Assembly: GCA_041690255.1 (NCBI GenBank) | Contig: JAWLHU010000001.1 | Location: 310,001-374,000, forward strand | Direction of reading: 5' to 3' | DNA from: JAWLHU01 sp041690255 | GTDB taxonomy: Bacteria; Bacillota; Sulfobacillia; Symbiobacteriales; Symbiobacteriaceae | Length of the DNA stretch: 64,000 bases | Shown here: one piece after another, positions 57,401-64,000 of the stretch | How the letters are laid out: each line of letters opens with the position of its first letter | Numbering within the stretch: position 1 is the stretch's first letter | Position numbers and translations under genes: made by a program | The notes under the pieces: model-generated | What the model was told of the DNA's origin: nothing | Databases searched by the model: none | What the model saw: the letters and a program-made list of their open reading frames with translations, nothing else

Positions 57401-58690
57401 TCAGGCGGCCTGTGTCCCCGCACCGGCACCCTCGGCTGCACTCACGTCCAGCCGCTTGCCGGGGTAGAGATCCATGAACCAGTTGTGGAAGAGCATGACG
57501 TTGATCCAGAGGATGACCGGGGCCATGGGGAACTGCTGCGGATGCGAGTAGCCAGCCTGCGTGCCCAGCAGGGGCGGGCTGAACTTGTAGTAGAGGATGT
57601 GGAACACGGCGGTGGCCACGACCACGATGGCGACACGGATCGCAATGTTGATGCCCGGGCTGAACTTGCGCGGCCAGTTGTCGAAGTAGAAGGCCAGCGC
57701 CAGGGCCGGGAGCAGCGTCATGCAGCCCAGCTCGCCGGAGTGCAGGTACCGCCAGTCGGGCGCCATGTCACGCTTCGCACCTTCGATCGCCACACCCCAG
57801 GAGACATCCTGGAGGAAGTTGAAGGTGAGGAAGAGCAGGATGCCAAAGAGCATGATACCAAAGAAGGCGACGATGCCACGGAGCGGCTGGGTCTTGATCA
57901 GGCGGAACGGGTAGCGCTCGAAGATCGACTCGCCCAGCCAGACCGCCGCCGTGCAGCACATGACCCAGCCTACGCTGAAGTTGCCGCTCAGGGTGTGGGC
58001 GAAGTTGTACCACCAGGGATAGGCAGCAGCGAACTTCTGCCATGGGTAGAAGAGGACGTCGTAGTGCGGGTGCATGAGGAGGAGGAAGGCGTAGGTGGTC
58101 AGGAAGAAGGTCACGACCCAGACCGTGAGGCCCCGGGCGGGCTGCTTCAGGCTCTGCCAGGGATAGTTCTCGAAATAGACCGGCCAGATCGGGCTTAGCC
58201 AGGAGGCGATAGCCGCCATCATCAGGATCGCCAGCGAGGAGTACTCACGGGCGAAGAGGGTGGTCATGCCCTGGTCGACCAGGACGGGGGCGCTGAAGTA
58301 CGGGATGCCAAAGCGCCCCAGCAGGTTGTAGTAGAAGCCCCAAATGAGGACGCCCACGATTGCAAAGTTGCTAACGATCAGGACAAGTCCCTTTACCAGC
58401 GGGTGCTTCTTCTCCATGAACGAGAAGCCGATGGGCCAGAAGTTCAGGACATAGGCCTGCCAGATCGCGACGATCAGGATCCAGCGGATATACATGTATC
58501 CATACTGTGGGGTGTACCAGCGCATGATCCCGCGCGGGTCCATGAAGAACCACCAGAGCAGCATGAAAAAGGCGAACCCGAGGAGTAGGTTAATGATTCC
58601 CTGCCACGGTTGCTTGATCACCGGCTTGAATCGCCTGGTCTCCAGCCAGAGATGATTCTTCTCCAGCTCCAACTCCGATGCGTGCTGCAT
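57401..58690 (-). CDS. Polytopic membrane protein of the Tat-MBL operon
   Basis: 429 residues from ATG at 58690. About 11 membrane helices (INLLLGFAFFMLLWWFFM, GLVLIVSNFAIVGVLIWGFY, GIVAFFGIMLFGILLFLTF). Loops are rich in Trp, Tyr and His (MHPHYDVLFYPWQKFAAAYP, MLFHNWFMDLYPGKRLDV), including HPHYD. No transporter signature was recognised. It resembles uncharacterised permease-like membrane proteins and might be a quinone- or substrate-handling partner of the exported enzyme upstream. The gap to that gene is only 20 bp. Confidence 0.8.
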   Translation of the reverse strand: MQHASELELEKNHLWLETRRFKPVIKQPWQGIINLLLGFAFFMLLWWFFMDPRGIMRWYTPQYGYMYIRWILIVAIWQAYVLNFWPIGFSFMEKKHPLVKGLVLIVSNFAIVGVLIWGFYYNLLGRFGIPYFSAPVLVDQGMTTLFAREYSSLAILMMAAIASWLSPIWPVYFENYPWQSLKQPARGLTVWVVTFFLTTYAFLLLMHPHYDVLFYPWQKFAAAYPWWYNFAHTLSGNFSVGWVMCCTAAVWLGESIFERYPFRLIKTQPLRGIVAFFGIMLFGILLFLTFNFLQDVSWGVAIEGAKRDMAPDWRYLHSGELGCMTLLPALALAFYFDNWPRKFSPGINIAIRVAIVVVATAVFHILYYKFSPPLLGTQAGYSHPQQFPMAPVILWINVMLFHNWFMDLYPGKRLDVSAAEGAGAGTQAA

Positions 58691-58710
58691 GTGCGAGACC
58701 TCCTTCGACG

Positions 58711-59796
58711 CTAGAAAATCATCGTGTCGCCGTTACCGAGGTAGATGTCACGCTTGCTCTTGTGCTTGGCGGTCCCCTTGACCACCGGCAGACCCTGCGC
58801 CACCATCTTCTCGGCCGTGACGTAGCCAGTGCAGTGGTTGCAGCCGATCTTGGTCAGCCCGTAGTTGTCAATCGCGAGCACCAGGTCGTCGTACTGGGGA
58901 TCCCAGTCCTCGAAGGGGGAGATATGGAGGCCGCCCTGCACGCCGTAGACGTTGTCGCCACCCTTGATCGTGCTGCGCACCTTCTCCATGAGCGAGATGA
59001 TGCCCATATGGCAGCAGCCGGTAACAATGCAGATGCCCTTGTCCTTCACGTTGAAGACCAGCGCCTGCTCGCCAAAGACGCGACAGATGATGGGGACATC
59101 GAAGGTCATGGTCGCCATGCCGGGGATCACGGGGTGGACCTTGCCCGACTCACGGACCTCCAGCGGGCCCGTGTGAGGAACCTTGTTGGCGAGGTGGCAC
59201 TCCGGGAACTCGGCGCCCTTCAGCAGCTCGAAGCCCTCTTCATAGAACCCCTTGGGCACCAGGATCGGAATGTCCGGCTTGTACTTCAGGGTGGCCTCTA
59301 CGCCCCAGTAGTGGTCGAAGTGCTCGTGGCTGATGATCAGGGCTTCGATCTCCCCGTTCTGAAGCATCTTGTCGATGCCCTCGCGCTTGTAGCACTCATC
59401 CGTCCAATCCACATTCCAGCCCGTATCGAGGAGGAACTTCTTCTTGGTGCCATCCAACTGTTCGACCTCGATCAGGGTGGAGTAGCCGCCGGCGTTGCTG
59501 CCGTTATGACCCTCCTTGACGCCCTCGACGGTCCAAGGAATGGTGTACTGGTTGACGAGCAGGCCGCCAGCTTTCTGCATGTCGTTGACCAGAATGGCGT
59601 TGTTGAACCAGCTTGTCTCCGAGATCACCTTGACGGAAAGAGACTTGATCTCACCAATCTCGGCAGTTCCCACAGGCCGCGGGGTGATAAACGCGTTGCG
59701 AAGGACGGTCGACGATACGCCTGCCATGGCGAAGTAGCCAACGGTACCGCCCACGGCCATGCCCTTTACGAAATCCCTTCTGCTGATCTCTGTCAC
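58711..59796 (-). CDS. Tat-exported metallo-beta-lactamase-fold hydrolase
   Basis: 361 residues from GTG at 59796 (AGGGTAGGG site). The N-terminus, SRRDFVKGMAVGGTVGYFAM, is a twin-arginine signal. The metal site is ISHEHFDHYWG (His157, His159, Asp161, His162). VTGCCHMGIISLMEKVRSTI with GGLHI and the C-terminal IGCNHCTGYVTAEKM match the MBL branch that includes dihydropterin-ribofuranosylaminobenzene phosphate synthase-like proteins. Export by Tat implies a folded metal-loaded enzyme. The substrate is unknown, and the neighbours suggest a membrane complex. Confidence 0.9.
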   Translation of the reverse strand: MTEISRRDFVKGMAVGGTVGYFAMAGVSSTVLRNAFITPRPVGTAEIGEIKSLSVKVISETSWFNNAILVNDMQKAGGLLVNQYTIPWTVEGVKEGHNGSNAGGYSTLIEVEQLDGTKKKFLLDTGWNVDWTDECYKREGIDKMLQNGEIEALIISHEHFDHYWGVEATLKYKPDIPILVPKGFYEEGFELLKGAEFPECHLANKVPHTGPLEVRESGKVHPVIPGMATMTFDVPIICRVFGEQALVFNVKDKGICIVTGCCHMGIISLMEKVRSTIKGGDNVYGVQGGLHISPFEDWDPQYDDLVLAIDNYGLTKIGCNHCTGYVTAEKMVAQGLPVVKGTAKHKSKRDIYLGNGDTMIF

Positions 59797-59814
59797 GACG
59801 AATTCCCTACCCTT

Positions 59815-59928
59815 CTACATCTGGCTGTATAGCTGGACGATCTTAATGGTGAGCCAGAACAGGACGACGCCGACAACGAAGCCTGTCGCAACGCCGGGCC
59901 AAGATACCTGGTTCTTTGAGGATTCCAT
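59815..59928 (-). CDS. 37-residue single-pass membrane peptide
   Basis: ATG at 59928 behind GGAGGTGTGGTA. The peptide starts MESSKNQVSWPGVATGFVVG, one transmembrane helix (VATGFVVGVVLFWLTIKIVQ), with a short polar tail (LYSQM). It lies 12 bp after the previous gene and 18 bp before the Tat-MBL gene. Its size and location are reminiscent of small membrane anchors such as PceB, but it has one helix only. Confidence 0.75.
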   Translation of the reverse strand: MESSKNQVSWPGVATGFVVGVVLFWLTIKIVQLYSQM

Positions 59929-59940
59929 TACCACACCTCC

Positions 59941-60735
59941 TTACACGATGATTCTGGCCTCCTTACCGAACCAGAGCGTCTCCCGAATTCCGGTTGCCGC
60001 TGCGCTCTCCTCGGACCAAACATCACCTCCTTCACCCCAATAAAACACCTGTCCGGGCTGGTTGGTCCGGAGTCTTTGGTCCGCATGCCAGCCCATGCCG
60101 GGCAGCAGTTCATCGACCAGGAGATCGAAGAGGTGCTTGGCCAACTCCCAGCCCGGAAGGTTGCGGTCGAGCCCGCCGGGCAGCACCAGCTGAGTGCTGC
60201 CGTTGGCGGACGGTACAGCGATCCCAGAGGTTGAGTACTGAATCAGCCGGTCCTGGCTGGAGAGGGAGACCTCGCACAGCTCACCGTTGCAGAATCGGAA
60301 GCTCAGCTCCCCGATGGAGAAGAGGCTCCGGTTCATCCGGGCCCGGTCGGCCAGTCTCGGGATGCCCTTGATCCGCTCGTGCGTATGGTCGTGGTGACAG
60401 CCATGAGAGCAGGCGCACTCGGAACCCTCGACCGGTCGAATGGGGCTATCGTCAAACAACTCGCTCAGACGGACCACCTGTTCCGCAATGGCCAACTGAT
60501 CAAAGACCGGATCGGTGGGTTCCGGGTAGTACCGGATTAAGAAGCGGCTGACCTGATCGGCGTCGTTGGACTGGCCATCCAGGAGGCTCAACTCATAACA
60601 GCCGGGGTGCTCATGCAGCCACAGATACCAGCCCGGTTCTGCTTCCGGGACGGCGCTGAGGAACTGGATACGCTTGTTCTCGGTGCTACGGCAGTAGAGC
60701 CAGCATTCGCTGAGGAGCTTGACGGCCCGATTCAT
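59941..60735 (-). CDS. Hypothetical protein with a Cys/His cluster
   Basis: 264 residues from ATG at 60735, overlapping the previous stop by four bases. No membrane segment. A CACSHGCHHDHTH cluster at residues 107-119 is a likely metal site. N- and C-terminal halves (YLWLHEHPGCYELSLLDGQS; LVLPGGLDRNLPGWELAKHL, GQVFYWGEGGDVW) show no recognised fold. Being translated together with the Tat-exported enzyme and the Cys-rich PadR gene, it may be a metallochaperone or maturation factor. Confidence 0.7.
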   Translation of the reverse strand: MNRAVKLLSECWLYCRSTENKRIQFLSAVPEAEPGWYLWLHEHPGCYELSLLDGQSNDADQVSRFLIRYYPEPTDPVFDQLAIAEQVVRLSELFDDSPIRPVEGSECACSHGCHHDHTHERIKGIPRLADRARMNRSLFSIGELSFRFCNGELCEVSLSSQDRLIQYSTSGIAVPSANGSTQLVLPGGLDRNLPGWELAKHLFDLLVDELLPGMGWHADQRLRTNQPGQVFYWGEGGDVWSEESAAATGIRETLWFGKEARIIV

Positions 60736-61049
60736 GACGGATTCCTCCCGAAGATCTCCCTGGCCAGTTCGATCTTGCTCTTGTTTTCGGTCTCAATGCC
60801 CAGCTGGCGTGCGGTAGCCTGAAGCAGTTCCATAGGAGACTCTGCGAGCAGCGGGTAGCACGAGACAAAGGATTGAAAGTAGGCCGCGGGCCCCGTCTCC
60901 TCCTCTTCCTCCTCGTGGGGCTCAGAGGTCGCCTTCTCAGCTGCTTCCTGCACCAGTTCCAGCTTGGGCTCAACCTCCTCGATCAGGCCTGTGCAGACCG
61001 TCCGGAACAGCTCATGCAACTCTCGCTTAATGAACTCACCTCTGTTCAA
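60732..61049 (-). CDS. Helical hypothetical protein, first gene of the Tat-MBL operon
   Basis: 105 residues from a TTG at 61049 with GGAGG ten bases upstream. All-helical, with an acidic run (EPHEEEEEETGPAAYFQSF) and a C-terminal ATARQLGIETENKSKIELAR. Chaperone-like in composition, with no domain recognised. The next gene overlaps it by four bases. A good promoter lies 34 bp upstream. Confidence 0.65.
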   Translation of the reverse strand: MNRGEFIKRELHELFRTVCTGLIEEVEPKLELVQEAAEKATSEPHEEEEEETGPAAYFQSFVSCYPLLAESPMELLQATARQLGIETENKSKIELAREIFGRNPS

Positions 61050-61082
61050 CGTCGACAGACCTCCCTGTGTGGCAGTACTCGA

Positions 61083-61111
61083 ACTATATGGAAACTATCT
61101 ATAGATGTCAC
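61083..61111 (-). promoter_or_regulatory. Promoter of the Tat-MBL operon
   Basis: On the minus strand GTGACA (61111-61106), 17 bp, TATAGT (61088-61083). Each hexamer matches consensus at five of six positions. A perfect palindrome ATCTATAGAT (61097-61106) lies in the spacer. One TAGATG box (61102-61107) overlaps the -35 element. Confidence 0.65.
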
Positions 61112-61192
61112 TTTCATGTACTAGGAAATCTAACATAGATGAGATGAGCGCATAGATGCATCGTTATGGTAGATGACATTTTCACCTAGATG
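61102..61192. repeat. TAGATG box array with 17-bp phasing
   Basis: TAGATG starts at 61102, 61136, 61153, 61170 and 61187. The last four are exactly 17 bp apart and the first is two steps (34 bp) away. The array lies from the -35 element to about 80 bp upstream of it. Sequence between boxes is not conserved, so these look like separate binding sites. Confidence 0.8.
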
Positions 61193-61321
61193 AACACAAT
61201 CCTCTTGTTCTGCGTGACATTAAACATTATGTGGTGCTCTTATCGACGCAGGGGATAGAGGGGGGGTGGGAAAGGGTAGTCGTTCTGATCGCACGTAGGC
61301 ATAAGTATGCACAGAACGAAT
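61193..61321. other. Spacer between the box array and the FAH gene terminator
   Basis: No gene. A G-rich run (GGGGATAGAGGGGGGGTGGG near 61250) stands out. Other signals were not found. Confidence 0.35.
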
Positions 61322-61347
61322 GAGGCGCCCCCTTGCGGGAGCGCCTC
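61322..61347 (-). terminator. Intrinsic terminator of the FAH-family gene
   Basis: GAGGCGCCCCC and GGGAGCGCCTC form the stem around TTGC; ATTCGTT follows on the minus strand. The gene ends 12 bp before it. Confidence 0.65.
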
Positions 61348-61358
61348 GCCGTCATTTC

Positions 61359-62123
61359 TCAGATAACCGGGTTGGAGAGGGTGCCGATACCGGGGATCGA
61401 GACTTCAACCAGATCGCCTGACTTCATGGCGCCGACACCCTTGGGCGTGCCGGTCAGAATCAGGTCACCGGGCATGAGGGTCATGATATGGGAGAGATGG
61501 CTGAGCAGTTTCGGCAGGTTGTGGATCATGAGGCTGGTCGAGTCTGATTGGCGGACCTCTTCGTTGCAGGTCAGGGTAATGTGGACATCCAGCGGGTTGA
61601 GGCCATCGGTCACCAGGCAGGGGCCGCACGGGCAGAAGGTATCGTAGGACTTGGCCCGGCCGAAGCCGAAGGGGACGTCGGCCCTCTGGTACTCCCGGTC
61701 GGAGACATCGTTGGCGATCGTGTAGCCAAAGATATAGTCCATCGCTGCCTCCTGCGGCACCGACTTCATTCGCCGGCCGATCACCACGGCCAGTTCGCCC
61801 TCCCAGTGGATCGGATGCTCGTGGTTCGGCAGGACGATTGTATCGCCGGGGCCGATCAGAGCGGAGGGGGCCTTCAGGAAGAACATCGGCTCACTGGGCG
61901 GAAGGGAGCCCATCTCGGCGGCGTGGTCGGCGTAGTTCTTGCCAATGCAGACGATCTTGGAGGGCTCGACCGGGGGCAGCAGGCGGACGCCCTCCAGCAG
62001 GAAGGTGCGGCCGGTCTCCTTACCGCCGCTGTACGGGGCGGCATCTAGCTCGTGAACTTCGGTACCGGCCAAGCGCCCCCAGTGGACTGGGCCCTCTTCG
62101 GCCAGGAAGCGGATGAATTGCAT
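61359..62123 (-). CDS. Fumarylacetoacetate hydrolase (FAH) family protein
   Basis: 254 residues from ATG at 62123. FAH-domain motifs are KIVCIGKNYADHAAEMGS, FFLKAPSALIGPGDTIVLP, and the metal-binding EGELAVVIGRRMK followed by DYIFGYTIANDVSDREYQ. GDLILTGTPKGVGAMKSGD ends the active site. The family includes acylpyruvases, oxaloacetate decarboxylases and homoprotocatechuate isomerase/decarboxylases; single-domain members of this kind are usually small acylpyruvate hydrolases or oxaloacetate tautomerases. The substrate cannot be read here. Confidence 0.92.
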   Translation of the reverse strand: MQFIRFLAEEGPVHWGRLAGTEVHELDAAPYSGGKETGRTFLLEGVRLLPPVEPSKIVCIGKNYADHAAEMGSLPPSEPMFFLKAPSALIGPGDTIVLPNHEHPIHWEGELAVVIGRRMKSVPQEAAMDYIFGYTIANDVSDREYQRADVPFGFGRAKSYDTFCPCGPCLVTDGLNPLDVHITLTCNEEVRQSDSTSLMIHNLPKLLSHLSHIMTLMPGDLILTGTPKGVGAMKSGDLVEVSIPGIGTLSNPVI

Positions 62124-62281
62124 GGGCAGCCTCTCCTTTTCGCATCATTCGCATCGGCACAACCATCTTACATCCTGTTCTCCGGGGCCAAAATCGAATC
62201 CTCTCGGGTGGCGGAGGAATCATCCTCTTGGTGGGGAATTCCCCCTCTACCGGAGAAGATCCAGACCAAAGGAGATGAACC

Positions 62282-63031
62282 ATGGAACTGACCGTGCTGG
62301 GGCGCTATTCGCCCTTTCCGGCCGTGGGGGGTGCCATGAACGGGTACCTGGTCCGCCACGGTTCGACAAACCTGCTCCTGGACTGCGGCAACGGCGTCGC
62401 CTCTCGGCTCCGGCAGTATGTGGCGATTGAAGACCTGACGGCCCTCGTCGTCTCGCATCTGCACGAGGATCACATTGGCGATGCCCACTGCCTTCGCTTC
62501 ATGCAACTCGACGCCCTCATGAACAAGCGGACAGAGGGCAAGCTGCAGGTCTACGCCCCCGCCGAGCCGGCGCAGCAGCACACCTGGCTGGAGGGCGGCG
62601 AGGCCTGGCAGGAGGTCCATGCCTACGATCCGGCGCAGACCCTGGTGGTGGGGGAGTTGGAGATCAGCTTCACCCGGACCAATCACCCGATCCCCTGCTG
62701 GGCCATGCGGGTGAAGCCGGTGGGGGCGGAGGGGCCGGTCCTCTTCTACACCGCCGACACCGGCGAGTCGGTCGATGTTGCCGCTGCTGCCAAGGGTTGT
62801 GACCTGCTCCTGGTCGAGGCGAGCCTGACCGAAGAGTACATCTCCAAGCGGGTCTTCGGCCACCTGACCGCCGCTGAGGCGGCAGTCATGGGGCGGGAGT
62901 CTGGGGCGAAGCGGGTCCTGCTGACCCACATTTACCCGGGCATCGACCCGGCGCAGTTGCTGGCAGAGGCCCGACCTGAGCTGTCGACCGTCGAACTGGC
63001 CGAAGAAGGGAAGACCTACCCGATCGGGTAG
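62282..63031 (+). CDS. MBL-fold metallohydrolase (RNase Z-like, YhfI type)
   Basis: 249 residues from ATG at 62282 behind AAAGGAG. GGAMNGYLVRHGSTNLLLDC is typical of the subgroup, and SHLHEDHIGDAHCLRF carries the HxHxDH metal site. LFYTADTGESVDVAAAAKGC and GHLTAAEAAVMGRESGAKRV give the later ligands, and LLTHIYPG the last His. Related to RNase Z and to YhfI proteins whose role is unresolved; no tRNA-binding arm is evident. It is cytoplasmic and monocistronic. Confidence 0.88.
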   Translation: MELTVLGRYSPFPAVGGAMNGYLVRHGSTNLLLDCGNGVASRLRQYVAIEDLTALVVSHLHEDHIGDAHCLRFMQLDALMNKRTEGKLQVYAPAEPAQQHTWLEGGEAWQEVHAYDPAQTLVVGELEISFTRTNHPIPCWAMRVKPVGAEGPVLFYTADTGESVDVAAAAKGCDLLLVEASLTEEYISKRVFGHLTAAEAAVMGRESGAKRVLLTHIYPGIDPAQLLAEARPELSTVELAEEGKTYPIG

Positions 63032-63124
63032 GGGACGGACCTCACTCTACGCCTTTTGCGCTATTGTCTCGCATTACCCCGGGGGGTAGGATAGAGGCGA
63101 GATAGCGAAGGAGGTCGAATACGT

Positions 63125-63517
63125 ATGCGTGTTGGTATTCCCGTGCGGAATGGACATATCTTTGGTCACTTCGGGCAGGCGAATACGTTCCTTCTCGTCG
63201 ATGTAGAGGATGGACAGGTGACCAACCAGATCGAGGTGGATGCCAGCCACACCGGTGGACATGGCGCGAACGTCACCTTCCTGAAGGAGCAGGGGATCAC
63301 CCATCTGATCGTCATGAACATCGGGCCGGGCGCCCGTGGGCACTTCAACGAAGAGGGCATTACGGTCATCTCCGGTGCGAAGGGGGATCCCGTCGAGGCA
63401 GTACTGGCGCTGGCGAACGGAACCCTGGTGGATGATGAGAAGGAATGCGACCACGGTAGTGGCGGACATCATCACCATCACCATGGGCATGATCACGGGC
63501 ACCATCATCATGATTAG
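63125..63517 (+). CDS. NifX/NifB-type dinitrogenase cofactor-binding-domain protein with His-rich tail
   Basis: 130 residues from ATG at 63125 (GAAGGAGG site). MRVGIPVRNGHIFGHFGQAN is the usual start of the Fe-Mo cofactor biosynthesis domain. EVDASHTGGHGANVTFLKEQ and GITHLIVMNIGPGARGHFNE complete it. The last 20 residues are mostly His (GHHHHHHGHDHGHHHHD), which should bind Ni, Zn or Fe. Stand-alone members occur in non-diazotrophs as metal-cluster carriers. No nif genes are present in this window. Confidence 0.9.
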   Translation: MRVGIPVRNGHIFGHFGQANTFLLVDVEDGQVTNQIEVDASHTGGHGANVTFLKEQGITHLIVMNIGPGARGHFNEEGITVISGAKGDPVEAVLALANGTLVDDEKECDHGSGGHHHHHHGHDHGHHHHD

Positions 63518-63525
63518 GATAAGGA

Positions 63526-63556
63526 AGGAGCCGGGGCAAAGCGCCCCGGCTCACCT
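63526..63556 (+). terminator. Intrinsic terminator of the NifX-like gene
   Basis: GAGCCGGGGC (63528-63537) pairs with GCCCCGGCTC (63543-63552); ACCTTCTT follows. Confidence 0.75.
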
Positions 63557-63630
63557 TCTTCGAGCGGGCTGAGAGGCAGGAGATCCTAAGCCATGAGCGA
63601 ATCTTCCTCTTTGCGAAAAGGAGGGGTACC

Positions 63631-64000
63631 ATGGGGATTCGACCAGCCCGGGAGGCAGACGTGCCCGCCATCGTGGCGTTGTCCGAGGAGAAGCGGACGC
63701 AGTATGAAAGATACCAGCCTCACTTCTGGCGGAAGGCACCGGACTCCGCCACAAAGCAGGCGCCGTTTTTGGCGCAGCAGTTGACCCGGGAGAACGTGAT
63801 CGCCCTGGTTCACGAGCAGGGGGACGTGATTGATGGGTTCGTGATCGCTGTCCTGGTCAAATCGCCGCCGGTCTATGAGGCCGGCATCACCTGTGCGATC
63901 GATGACTTCTGTGTCACTGGACATGACTGGATGGGCACGGGGCGCCAGTTGCTTGATGAGGCTCTCGCCCGGGCTCGGGAGCGTGAGGCTGCGCAGGTAG
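63631..64000 (+). CDS. GNAT-family N-acetyltransferase (truncated by window end)
   Basis: ATG at 63631 behind GGAGGGG; the frame stays open for 123 codons to the window end. It begins MGIRPAREADVPAIVALSEE, the usual beta1-alpha1 of GNAT enzymes. DGFVIAVLV is strand 4, and the acetyl-CoA loop shows as MGTGRQLLDEALARARERE. The last strands lie outside the window. The substrate is unknown. Confidence 0.85.
   Translation, partial: MGIRPAREADVPAIVALSEEKRTQYERYQPHFWRKAPDSATKQAPFLAQQLTRENVIALVHEQGDVIDGFVIAVLVKSPPVYEAGITCAIDDFCVTGHDWMGTGRQLLDEALARAREREAAQV

Noticed and set aside
57014..59832. Long plus-strand ORFs (394 and 384 codons)
   Set aside because: Antisense to PadR, membrane and MBL genes that have motifs and start sites.
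1..64000. tRNA, rRNA, phage or insertion-sequence genes
   Set aside because: None recognised by motif or by transposase, integrase or tRNA-like signatures; a computed search could still find a divergent one.

Overview
The window is a GC-rich bacterial chromosome segment. The best guess is an endospore-forming, high-GC member of the Firmicutes (Symbiobacterium-like clostridia). Evidence: an adjacent SleB/YpeB germination pair, a divergent SASP-like gene, S-layer-homology (SLH) proteins, a Gram-positive type split Wzz/BY-kinase/PHP-phosphatase exopolysaccharide module, a D-Ala-D-Ala carboxypeptidase, an ECF thiamine transporter component under a TPP riboswitch, and very frequent GTG/TTG starts behind strong GGAGG-type ribosome binding sites. 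No rRNA, tRNA, CRISPR array, prophage or insertion sequence was recognised. Taxonomy is inference from gene content only.

Layout. 1-14.1 kb is mixed housekeeping and signalling: the N-terminus of a chemoreceptor-like protein, recJ, tpx, a CDF metal transporter, lgt, an XRE-cupin regulator with an ECF sigma factor, a histidine-kinase-like ATPase, a diguanylate cyclase, an AlgI/AlgJ-like O-acetylation pair and a DoxX protein. 14.4-41.1 kb is one large surface-polysaccharide locus. It holds a regulatory head (CpsB phosphatase, SLH protein, Wzz adaptor, tyrosine kinase). It also holds a probably complete five-enzyme route to UDP-ManNAc3NAcA (WbpA, B, D, E, I types), a probably complete route to UDP-di-N-acetylbacillosamine (PglF, E, D types) with its PglC-type initiating transferase, and a second WbaP-type initiating transferase. 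A flippase, three Wzy/ligase-like proteins and several glycosyltransferases complete it. Two proteins there are unusual fusions: a VanZ-like domain joined to a GT4 glycosyltransferase, and a duplicated beta-rich ectodomain joined to an O-antigen-ligase-like membrane domain.

41-56.6 kb is accessory and sporulation territory: a lineage-specific acidic-tailed protein behind a near-consensus promoter, an SLH protein, sleB/ypeB, thiT with its riboswitch, a two-domain multicopper oxidase, a DacF-like peptidase and an M29-like peptidase. Two paralogous proteins (43.6 and 54.2 kb) combine an N-terminal part that looks like winged helices with a C-terminal PD-(D/E)XK-like nuclease core, and they share a spaced motif upstream. 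The first lies between an SLH gene and a decayed copy of an SLH gene tail. At 56 kb a 42-bp coding tandem repeat contains an assembly gap of 100 N.

56.9-61.2 kb is a minus-strand operon I cannot assign to a known system: two cytoplasmic proteins, a 37-residue membrane peptide, a Tat-exported metallo-beta-lactamase-fold enzyme, a polytopic membrane protein, then a PadR regulator. It starts at a good promoter preceded by TAGATG boxes spaced exactly 17 bp. 61.3-64 kb has a FAH-family hydrolase, another MBL-fold enzyme, a NifX/NifB-like protein with a His-rich tail and a truncated GNAT acetyltransferase. The strongest candidates for undescribed biology are the paired wHTH-nuclease proteins and the Tat-MBL operon.
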